This document shows positions 54,829 through 64,000 of a stretch of 64,000 nucleotides of DNA, piece after piece (the stretch's first letter is position 1; each line of letters opens with the position of its first letter). Below the pieces are notes generated by a model. The model had not been told where the DNA came from and ran no database searches. It saw only the letters and a program-made list of their open reading frames with translations. This DNA is from Brasenia schreberi (taxonomy: Eukaryota; Streptophyta; Magnoliopsida; Nymphaeales; Cabombaceae). The position numbers and the translations under genes are program-made. The stretch covers positions 7,336,001-7,400,000 of the forward strand of contig JAYKKT010000036.1 of NCBI GenBank assembly GCA_036023115.1, in the 5' to 3' direction.

Positions 54829-57800
54829 CAAATCTATTGTTAAAATGATTCACCTTTTGAGATGTTTTATAGAAAAGTTTAGAACAAAAAAGAAAGACCT
54901 TTATATGATATTTATTGATCTATAAAAAACTTATGATAGGGTACCAATGAATGTTCTTTGGAGGACCTTATAAAAAAGATGTATCCTATTGACATACATA
55001 AACCTTATAAGAGACATGTACGATGGTGCAAAAACATGTGTGAGGACTGATGAAAGAATAATAGACTTCCTAGAAGTTAATATTGAGTTACATCAAGGAT
55101 CAACTTTAAGTCCATACTTATTTATAATGGTGATTGATGAGTTAACAAAACATATTCAAGATGAAGTACCTTGGTATATGTTATTTGGAGATAACATTGT
55201 GTTAGTGGAAGAGTCTAAGGAAAAAGTTAATAGAAAATTAGAACTATGGAGAAAAACATTAGAGAGTAAAGGCTTCCGACTTAGTAGAACAAAGACAAAA
55301 TATATGAAATATAAGTTTGATCATTTCGTTACTTCAGAGGACATAGAAATTAAAATTGGCATACATTACATTCCCCAAAAGGAAAGTTTTAAATACTTGG
55401 GGTCAATTTTTCATAGTGATGGATTGAGGGAGATGTGACGCATATAATTAATGTTGGTTGGTTAAAATGGAGAGAAGCATAAGATATTCTTTATGATAAG
55501 AAGATACCATTAAAGGTAAAAGGTAAATATTATAGAGCAACAATTAGGCCTGCCATGTTTTATGGTTCTGAGTGTTGGGCAGTTAATGTCACACCGCTCA
55601 AGTTGCGACCACGACTTGGCCCGAGCTAATGCCACATGGCCGCTTCTCGAGCCGGCGTAGTGAGTAGCAACTGAATACAATACTAATTTCATTACTCAAT
55701 GAAATAAATATTTATATCAAAGTTCTAAACAATTTGCCCAAAATGGTGCGAGGCCCACCTAACAATAACCCCGAATAACAAGACTTTTTAAATCGTTCAA
55801 TAGTTATCATACCAACCAAAATATAGAAATGTCACTCTATCCAACTTCTACTCTGTTTCGTTTGCCTTCGAAGTGCTAGCTTTAAGATGAACTATAAAAT
55901 AATGGGGTGAACTCCTATACATAACTCAGTAGGGAGATTAAACATCTTTAAAAAAAAAACATATTAAAAGCATCCATAATTTCACAATCATTTCATAACA
56001 AAACACAATCACCTTTAAATCATGATCTCAAATTCATACGCACACACTCATACACATGCATACACATCATTAGTTACGATAATTACAACCCATACTGTGT
56101 CTGCCCCAAAGGCCACGGGAGTTATCGACCCTCCCAAACATGACCTCGATAACCCCATCCACGACGGTAACCATGCCGACTATTATAACAGAGTGCCCGA
56201 CAACACACAATATATTCGCCCCAAGCCGGATCGCCTGAGGGACCTAAAATTCTCTAGAGACCCCACACAAGTACGACTCATATATTCACACATTATTACA
56301 TTTTTAAAACCAATTACAATTCATCACATTCACAAATCATATCCAGATCAACGAATATCAAAAACCAAATCTATATCCCCACAACATTTAAAAACATTGA
56401 AATACCATTTTCATATAACACATGTATATCAAAACATACTCTTTATCAATCAATGTCATAAACATGTTCTATTTGAAAAGCATTTCAAATAACCCATAAT
56501 TGCGAATAACATTTCATAAATATCAATAAAACATTTATCAATCATGCACATTTAAATATATCTAAACAAGTAAAATCACTTCTAGCATGGTTCTGTAAAA
56601 GAATGCATAACCCCCTACCTAAATGAGCGCTAAAATTCAGTCCTCAAGTCACTGGGCCACTCTTATCACTACTAAATCCTCCAATTTTAATATCTAAACA
56701 ATTATAAATAATTAAAATATTAAAATTTATTTAACTATCAATCTAACGCAACAAACCGTATCTAAATCGAATCTCAAATAATCCTAAAATCACCCAAAAC
56801 CCAATCTAGATCCGTTTAAATTATTCGGGATCCAAACTGACACCTAAATCCATATATGATTCAAATTGAGTGACATAGTAGGTAACCTGTGTCATTGTGT
56901 CAACACAAAACCTGTAACTACTGACACGAGTCCTGTTTCTAACCCTAAAACCCATTTTATGACACGACTCAAACCTGACCCATTTCTGACACACAACTTG
57001 TTTTGATAAAGAACTGATTCTTAACATGCGACACAAGGAGACAACACGAATTAGTGTCGGTTCATGGCATTCAATATATGGCACGACACAAAAATAGGGA
57101 CACGCCCAAAAGGGCCGGTTCCCATGATTTTCCAGAGTTTATTTTGCCAGTTTCGGTGACGATTAAGGCTGCCAAAGGTGGCCAACTCTTCGTCTACCTT
57201 TCCTCTTTCGACCAAGGCAAAGAACAACCACCGACGATGGCATTTCGCCCGAAAACGGAAATGAAAAGAAAAAGTTACATAAAATGAAAAATTTGGTAAA
57301 TCGAAACCATTTTTCAGCCAAATCAACACCTCCGACTTACCCAAACCTGCCAAAACACTTTGTTCTACCTCAATCCTTCAACCCAAGACCGAAACGATGA
57401 TTATCAACAAGTTTTTCATGAAGAATCGAAAGAAAACAAAAATTAGAAAAATGGGTAAACTCACCAAATTTCGACCGATTTTTGGTTGATAATCAGCGTT
57501 ATCATCTTCTCCAGAGGCTGCCCCAATCTGTCTCGAGGATGCCCACTATGGAGGCCGCTTTTAAAGGCCGTTCAGATCCCAAAACGGCTGTGCATTGACA
57601 ACCATTGTTGTCTTTGTAGAGCAACGTTATGCAGTCGGGCGTTATTGCACTTGCTCCTTTCAGGCGGGTCTGAATCCAGTGTTTGGATCAAGACCACCCG
57701 ACTCACTATAGTTAATCATCAACATGTACAAAAGATGTTTATGATAGAAATGAAGATGTTGAGATGGATGAGTGGTCATATAAGAAAAGACCGTATACAT

Positions 57801-58110
57801 AATGAGGTTGTTAGAAACAAATTAGGAGTGACACCAATAGAGGATAAAATGAGAAAATATCGTTTAAGATGGATTGAACATATAAAAGGAAAACCAAAAG
57901 AAGAACCTATAAGAAGGTATGAAAAACTAGATTTTGAAAGTATTAAAAGAGGTAGATGACGACCACAAAAGTGTTGGAAAGAAACAATAAAGAATGATCT
58001 AGCTTATTGTGAGTTAACTGCTAACATGACACATGATAGGGCACTATGGAAACAAGGAATCCATGTAGCCGACCCCGTCTAGTATGGGAAAAGGCTTAGT
58101 TATTGTTGTT
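54829..58110 (+). mobile_element. RTE-like LINE copy H, split by a 2.1-kb insertion
   Basis: RT and following region at 54829-55587: the open frame 54989-55438 has [15 protein letters not shown] residues, with the catalytic box changed to FGDN. It continues after the insertion at 57711-58110 ([33 protein letters not shown]). The 3' tail reads AAGGCTTAGTTATTGTTGTT. It is 5'-truncated and truncates copia-4. The family sequence GCAGTTAAT joined to CATCAAC is what the insertion separates. Confidence 0.88.
55587..57710. mobile_element. Unidentified 2.1-kb insertion in LINE H, possible solo LTR
   Basis: Flanked by AGTTAAT at 55581-55587 and 57710-57716, so the target duplication is 5-7 bp. The insert starts TGTCACACCGC and ends near CTCACTATA, so it is close to but not exactly TG...CA. 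No reading frame has a recognisable domain on either strand, and I see no internal repeats or long terminal inverted repeats. A long solo LTR of a gypsy-type element fits the size and start. A DNA transposon without coding capacity is the alternative. Confidence 0.6.
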
Positions 58111-58261
58111 CCTTTCCCTTTGCTGCCTTTGTGAGTTTGACCTTTTTGCATTCAATTGCATAATGAAACCAACTACTATCAGTTTGTCGGAATATGCTCA
58201 AGTTGCAAAATTGATGAAAACATTTCAAAGTGGATTTTTCTAATTCTTGAATGCATGCGAA

Positions 58262-58640
58262 GAACTCTGCCCACGTAAGGGATCACCCTTGCATTGCTGG
58301 TCCCAAGCCCGGATAAAGGAGGAGGGTTGTGTTAGGCTTCCGACAGCCAGCGTAAAACTTTATCGGATTTTTATGACATTGATTACAAAAATTATGAGCA
58401 TTGCTTTGGAGCGTCCCCGCCTAGTGACGTGCTGCAGAGCCCGAATACAGTAATAAGTAAGCAAGGTCCACTACATTTTCGCCCGAATGTAGTGAATCAA
58501 TTGTAGAGAGGGTTCCCACAACATGGACGGGTGTGGGTAAAGAAGTTAGTCCCGCAACATTGCCGCCCGAATGTAGTGAATAATTTTCAGAGAGAGTCTC
58601 CGCATTTTGATTATGGATGGATGCGGGGAGGTAAGGAAGC
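58262..58640 (+). other. LINE I 5' leader
   Basis: Starts about CTCTGCCCACGTAAGGGATC and contains repeated CCCGAATGTAGTGAAT blocks (58489 and 58568) separated by 79 bp. Homologous leaders lie at 5780-6146 (minus) and 17888-18250. It is GC-richer than the rest of the LINE and probably includes the internal promoter (inference from the family). Confidence 0.7.
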
Positions 58641-59202
58641 TAGTCTTAGATAATAAGATTCGTATTGGTTCTTGAAATATAGAAACATTATCTGGTAAGC
58701 TAATGGAGGTGGAAGATAATATGATTCAGAGAATGATTCATATTCAATGTTTACAAGAGACAAAATGGGTTGGAGAAAAAGCAAAGGAGATAGAGGATAC
58801 AAGTTTTAAATTATGGTACTCAGGTAAAGAAAAGGCTCGAAACAGAGTTGGTATTATCATAAATAAAGATTTAAAGGATAGTGTAGTAGACATACAACGA
58901 TATGGTGACCGAATCATGATGTTAAATTAGTGTTAGGAGCATAAGTTTTGAATATAGTTTGTGCTAACGCACCCCAAGTAGAACTAGAAGATAGTATAAA
59001 GACAACTTTTTGGGAAGAGTTAGATAAGGTGATTCAAAAGATTCCACAAAGGGAGATGATTTGTTTAGGAGGAGACTTAAATGGACATTTCGGTAAAGAG
59101 GCATTAGGATATCAAGGTATTCATGGAAACTTTGGTTTTGGGAATATAAATAAGGAAGGTAGAAAGATTTTAAATTTTGCTATGGCATTTGATCTCTTTA
59201 TA
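58640..59202 (+). pseudogene. LINE I apurinic-type endonuclease domain
   Basis: Reads [38 protein letters not shown], a stop near 58928, then NIVCANAPQVE and CLGGDLNGHFGKEALGYQGI, motifs of LINE endonucleases (QETK, GD-x-N). The domain is interrupted at 59203 by LINE J and continues at 59521 with IFKKRDEHLITYKSG and IDYFICRKKDR. Confidence 0.88.
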
Positions 59203-59504
59203 TAGAAACAAATTAGGAGTGGCACTAATAGAGGATAAAATGAGAGAACATCGTTTAAGATGGTTTGGACATATAGAAAGAATATCAAAAAGAAGAACCT
59301 GTAAGAAGGTTAAAAAAACTAAATTTGGAAAGTATTAAAAGAGGTAGAGGACGACCACAAAAGTGTTAGAAAGAAACAATAAAGAATGATCTAGCTTATT
59401 GGGAGTTAACTGCTAACATGGCACACGATAGGGAAATGTGGAAACAAAGAATCCATGTAACCGACCCCGTCTAGTACGAGAAAAGGCTTAATTGTTGTTG
59501 TTGT
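59203..59504 (+). mobile_element. LINE J, 302-bp 3' end inserted in LINE I
   Basis: 5'-truncated member of the same family, from AGAAACAAATTAGGAGTGGC to the TTG tail. It is flanked by a perfect 16-bp target duplication, ATTTGATCTCTTTATA (59187-59202 and 59505-59520). It interrupts the endonuclease of LINE I. Confidence 0.95.
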
Positions 59505-60090
59505 ATTTGATCTCTTTATAGTCAATACAATATTCAAAAAACGAGATGAACATTTAATTACTTATAAGAGTGGTTTATCACAAACACAAATCGATTACTT
59601 TATTTGTAGAAAAAAAGATAGAGCGTGTTGTAAAGATTGCAAGGTAATTCCAGGAGAGAGCTTAACCACCAAATATCGACTTTTAGTTATGGATTTACAA
59701 ATAAAAAAATGGACAAAGAAGAAAAGAGTGCATCGAGCTATTCGGACTAAATGGTGGAACCTCAAAAGTGAGAAAGAAGATATATTTAAACAGAAAGTCC
59801 TTCAAGGAGATGTTTGGAATTATATTGGTACACCTTGTGATATGTGGAACAATATGGCTATACATAGTAGGAAAGTAGCGAAAAATGTGTTAGGTGTATC
59901 TAAGAGAGATGTACCGGAATAAAAAGAAGCTTGGTGGTAGAGTGAAATAGTGCAAAATAAAATCAAGGCAAAGAAGGCATGTTACAAATTACATTATGCT
60001 AAGAAAACTAGTGAAACTTTAGAGGTTTATAAGAAAGCAAAGAAGGAAGCGAAAAATGCCGTGAGTGAAGCAAAAGCTAAAATTTGAAAG

Positions 60091-60408
60091 GATTTATATA
60101 AAAAACTCAACTCAAAAGAGGGTGAAAGAGATATTTTTAGGATAGCTAGGGCTAGAGATAAGAAAACTAAAGATCTTAATTATGTTAGATGCATCAAAGA
60201 CAAGGATGAAAAAATTCTAGTGGCAAATGATGATATAAGAAGTAGATAGGATTTATATAAAAAACTCAACTCAAAAGAGGGTGAAAGAGATATTTTTAGG
60301 ATATTTAGGGCTAGAGATAAGAAAACTAAAGATTTTAATTATGTTAGATGCATCAAAGACAAGGATGAAAAAATTCTAGTGGCAAATGATGATATAAGAA
60401 ATAGATGG
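60091..60408. repeat. 159-bp tandem duplication in LINE I
   Basis: GATTTATATAAAAAACTCAA begins at 60091 and again at 60250. The units run through TTAATTATGTTAGATGC to ATAAGAA(G/A)TAGAT. The unit is exactly 53 codons, so frame is kept, but the junction creates a stop (AGA TAG). Few differences separate the units. Confidence 0.93.
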
Positions 60409-61329
60409 AAAAACTATTTTTATAAGCTTTTTAATGAAAATAAAGATGTTAGTATTAACTTAGGAGAGTTAGCCAAATAAGAAAAGTATATAAACCACAA
60501 TTTCTACTGACGTATTGAAAAGAATAAAGTCAAAGAAGCTCTTAAACATATTAAGGGTGATAAATCGGTAGGACAAGATAATATTCCTATAGAAGTTTGG
60601 AAAATACTACGCGAAATAGGAATCACTTGGCTCACAAGACTATTTAATAAAATATGAAAAAACCAAAAGATGCCCGAAGAATGGAGAGCAAGTACACTTA
60701 TACTCATATATAAGAACAAGGGAGACATTCAAAATTGTGCGAATTATCGAGGTATCAAGTTAATGAGCCATACTATGAAATTGTGGGAAAAAATTATCGA
60801 ACGTAGGTTAAGACAAGTATCAAGTATAACAGAGAACCAATTTGGATTCATGCCAGATAGATCTGCTATTGAAGCCATTCACCTTTTGAGACATCTTATG
60901 GAACATTTTGGAGCAAAAAAGAAAGACCTTCACATGATATTTATTGATCTAGAAAAAGCTTATGATAGGGTATCGAGGGAGGTGCTTTGGAGAACTTTGG
61001 AAAAAAGATGTATCCCATTGACATACATTAACCTTATAAGAGACATGTATGATGGTGCAAAAACATGTGTGAGGACTCATAAAAGAATAACAGACTTCTT
61101 TGATGTTAATATTGGGTTACATCAAGGATCAACTTTAGGTCCATACTTATTTATAATGGTGATTAATGAGTTAACAAAACATATTCAAGATGAAGTACCT
61201 TGGTGTATGTTATTTGCAGATGACATTGTATTAATGGAGGAGTCTAAGGAAAAAGTTAATAGAAAATGGGAACTATGGAGAGAAACATTAGAAAGCAAAG
61301 GCCTCCGACTTAGTAGAACAAAGACATAA
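60409..61329 (+). pseudogene. LINE I reverse transcriptase
   Basis: Open from 60670 to 61329 (219 codons): [97 protein letters not shown] and the catalytic FADD at 61213-61224. It is the only LINE copy in the window where FADD is intact. A stop at 61327 and others upstream near 60479, 60508 and 60655 break the full frame. Confidence 0.92.
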
Positions 61330-62005
61330 TATATGGAACGTAAGTTTGATCATTTGGTTATCTCAGAAGATATAGAAATTCAAATTGGCACACATTGCAT
61401 CCCCAAAATACCTAGGGTCAATTTTTTAGAGTGATGGAAGAATTGATGGAGATGTTACGCATAGAATTAATGCTGGTTGGTTAAAATGGAGAGGAGCATA
61501 AGGTATTCTTTTCGATAAGAAGATACCATTAAAGTTAAAAGGTAAATATTATAGAGCAGCAATTAGCCCTGCCATGTTTTATGGTTCTGAGTGTTGGGCA
61601 GTTAATCATCAACGTGTATAAAAGATGTCTGTGACAGAAATAAAGATGTTGAGATGGATGAGTGGTCATACAAGACAAGACTGTATACATAATGGGGTTA
61701 TTAGAAATAAATTAGGAGTGACACCAATAGAGGATAAAATGAGAGAATATCGTTTAAGATGGTTTGGACATATAGAAAGAAGATCATAAGAAGAACCTTT
61801 AAGAAGGTATGAAAAACTAAATTTGAAAAGTATTAAAAGAGCTAGAGGACGACCACACAAGTGTTGGAAAGAAACAATAAAGAATAATCTAACTTATTAT
61901 GAGTTAACTGCTAACATGGCACACGATAGGGATCTGTGGAAATAAAGAATCCATGTAGCCGACCCCGTCTTGTATGGGAAAAGGCTTAGTTGTTGTTGTT
62001 GTTGA
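61330..62005 (+). pseudogene. LINE I C-terminal region and 3' tail
   Basis: After a stop the frame resumes in pieces: YYRAAISPAMFYGSECWAVN near 61550, MLRWMSGHTRQDCIHN near 61650 and [14 protein letters not shown] near 61745. The 3' end is AAAAGGCTTAG plus TTG repeats. It is the family model used for the truncated copies. Confidence 0.88.
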
Positions 62006-62019
62006 TGAATGCATGGGAA

Positions 62020-64000
62020 ACTTGTCTCATCTGCTCTGCAGCGGATCAAGAATCACTTTAATCCAAGACTGGATGATATACAAAGGAAACAATGTGACAT
62101 GTGAGGGAAATCCGAGGTTTCAGTCGGCCAAGTATACCTTCTCAAGGAAGGTCTAGAACTCAGCCGTTTATGATCCCAATTGACCATTGTTTGTTGTCTA
62201 GAAAGGTTTTCGTGTTTTGTTTTTATGGGATCAAGCATCGTGCGAATTGGAGTTCAAACAAGGAAGTAAAAGTGAAAATAAGTTGATTCTCTCAGGAGGT
62301 TTGTAAACAGGCAGCCGACTGATTCCCGATAAGATTGAAAAGTTCGCCAAAAATCTAAATTTTATCAAAATCGTCCGATTTTCAGTTTGTTGGATAGCCC
62401 ATGCATCTAGTTTTTAATGCACCAAAAATCACATCAATTGGAGTTGTATAGAGAGACATGACCAAAATACCGTGACTTTCTCAAGCAGTCTGTGACGAGT
62501 CCCACTCGGAGGTGACCCGAACTTGGGCCGTTTATGATGTTTTGACCAGAATCAGACCTGAAGCTCGGAAGGAGCTCAAGAACCTCAAGAAAACCTACAG
62601 AAAGCTCAACAGTGCTTTAGAAAGATGCTAGTCTCATTCCTTACCAATCCTCAATGGGATACACTCACTCGGATTTCCAGGGACCTGACTGGGATACACT
62701 CATTCCTGACCAATCTCACGAATGGAGCTTTGCGTTCTTTGGCATGCCCCACACCCGATCCACTCATGACAACAGGGTCTCCGTGTCATTTGGTGACAAC
62801 AACATCTGAACACATTACTGAGATAAAGTTATCCTCTTAAAAAATCCTCTGCACCCATGCTCCACCTATCCTAGTTAGGCCCAAAGTCGATCAAACTAGT
62901 TTATCCTGGTATCTAATTACCTGTCCATAGCACACCAGCAATCCAAGTAACAACTCCTAGTTTATCTCCACTAGCTATGGTTCCACATATCCCAACATTT
63001 GTGGGGAAAGAACCTTGCAAATGCTGCTAATGTCACCAATGCACCAGGGTCACAGGGTTTCAGTTTCGAGTACCTCTATGCTAAGAGACCATGAGCTCAA
63101 ACATAGCATGAGATGTCCTTTAGACACATCAACTACTTTTTAGTTTGAAGGTTCACACAGAATGTCCATTTACAGCAGATTTACCTTTGTAGTGTTGTTA
63201 GGAAGAATCCTGTTTGCTGAACAAGGATGAAATGAGTCAAGGAGGTCAAAATCAGAAGCAGACTTTTTATACAGCTAAAAATATGTATTTGTAGTTCCTG
63301 AAATACATGGTTCTAACAATGATATCTATCACAGAATACAGCATACACCATGAAATAGAAAAAATAGCAAAGAAGCTTGCATATCTACCAAAGACTCATC
63401 TTGGAAAAATTGATTTGTTTCTTTCATCAAGTCATCAAGCAAGAAAGGGCTCACAAAGGGTTGTTCGTGCATGTAAAGTCACTGTCAACTAAAACAATCA
63501 CTGTTATGAAGGATCAACCACTGGCACCCAATTCACATAAAAATTTTCTAGCGAAATCCATTGAGAAAGCAAAAGGATAGCTAAAATTCTTGCTGTGGAG
63601 CAAATAAGTAAACGGTTTCTTCTAATGGCACAATAAGTTACAAAATTCAAAAGAAATAAAGAACAACAAAAGGAAAAATAATCACTTTATCTCTTAGTTC
63701 AGAGATGCCTGAAATTAGTAACTTTTACCCCTAACAATCGCTGGCAGAATCATGGCGTTGGGGCTATCAGGATTTTCCGAGCCTGTGATCCGACTAGTTC
63801 GGCTTTGGGTTCGTTGGGGACGGTTGCCTGCCGCGGCCGCCGCACCATCTGTGTTGTGTGCGCGCCCCTGTGTTACTGAAAGGCCACTGCTTTAAGGCAT
63901 CATTTTGTGTGCTTCAGCTTTGCGCAGTATGAAGCTCTACCAGTCTACACAAAAGTATGGCTCGAGCTTGGCTTATTGATACCCAGTGCCCAGTGATAAG
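62020..64000. other. Unassigned sequence at the right end
   Basis: No recognised protein or repeat family. Composition varies; 62300-62600 has long runs of ordinary low-copy-looking sequence and short chance frames. A compact GC-rich 47-codon frame (63752-63895, plus; MALGLSGFSEPVIRLVRLWV, then an Ala run) stands out from AT-rich surroundings. It could be a first exon of a gene running out of the window, but nothing confirms it. Confidence 0.35.

Larger units (their letters stand above)
58262..62005 (+). mobile_element. RTE-like LINE copy I, near full length
   Basis: Flanked by a 14-bp target duplication with one mismatch: TGAATGCATGCGAA (58248-58261) and TGAATGCATGGGAA (62006-62019). A 5' leader of about 360 bp shares its start with LINE C. 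Then come endonuclease, a basic linker, RT, a C-terminal region with a WKQR/W-rich end, and a TTG tail (61990-62004). Without the inserted LINE J and a 159-bp duplication it would be about 3.3 kb, the usual size of RTE elements. It is the reference copy for the family here, but it has several stops. Confidence 0.92.

Noticed and set aside
56022..56492. 156-codon plus-strand open frame in the unidentified insertion
   Set aside because: His/Thr/Ile-rich with no domain; follows from ACACAT-type composition. Kept only as part of the insertion.
57486..57959. 157-codon open frame across the insertion/LINE border
   Set aside because: It fuses the end of the insertion with the LINE C-terminal region; a chance fusion, not a gene.
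1..64000. CRISPR arrays, bacterial operons, rRNA or tRNA genes
   Set aside because: No regularly spaced repeats, ribosomal motifs or cloverleaf-forming stretches were found; tRNA-like words are only the primer-binding sites of LTR elements.

Overview
This window is a stretch of a flowering-plant nuclear genome. Three things show this: genes split by GT-AG introns, a CBF/DREB1-type AP2 gene, and dense nested plant transposable elements (Ty1/copia, Ty3/gypsy chromovirus, hAT with a DUF659-type transposase, and an RTE-like LINE family with TTG-repeat tails). The species cannot be named from the sequence. Only two host genes are well supported; most of the rest is repeats in several layers.

Left half (1-31060): one kelch-repeat gene runs on the minus strand from its start codon at 30843 to beyond the left edge. 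Ten coding exons can be placed (1852-1936, 3188-3279, 16182-16238, 17098-17205, 17331-17386, 17462-17564, 29320-29348, 29430-29568, 30604-30701, 30779-30843). All have GT-AG borders and compatible phases, giving about 277 codons without a stop. Two introns are about 11.8 and 12.9 kb because they hold nested elements. The 12.9-kb intron holds a plus-strand copia element (3768-15958). A LINE sits in its 5' LTR (18-bp target duplication) and a second, minus-strand copia (9683-15259, target duplication GATCT) sits in its RNase H region. The 11.8-kb intron holds an old LINE (17888-28860). Inside it are a hAT element with an 8-bp target duplication, itself carrying a nearly perfect 2,728-bp tandem duplication, and an opposite-strand LINE.

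Middle (31060-37500): low-copy intergenic DNA with a single-exon DREB1/CBF-like gene (34300-34947, minus) and G-box and TGACGTCA motifs upstream of it.

Right half (37500-62005): an apparently non-autonomous LTR element on the minus strand (37502-48376) carries broken host-gene pieces: a PPR fragment and the first exon of an RD19-like cysteine protease. A Ty3/gypsy chromovirus (40189-48326, target duplication GACTC) has landed in one of its LTRs. Then come remains of two more copia elements, LINE fragments, a 2.1-kb unidentified insertion in a LINE (55587-57710), and a near full-length LINE (58262-62005) that contains a copy of its own 3' end. The final 2 kb holds no recognised gene.

Most transposon coding regions are broken by stops or frameshifts, so the window looks like an old repeat graveyard with a few recent events. 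The freshest signal is the hAT-region tandem duplication, where I noticed only two differences between copies. Basis: coordinates, repeats, target duplications and splice frames were read directly from the sequence. Family names come from recognised motifs. Order of events is inferred from nesting.
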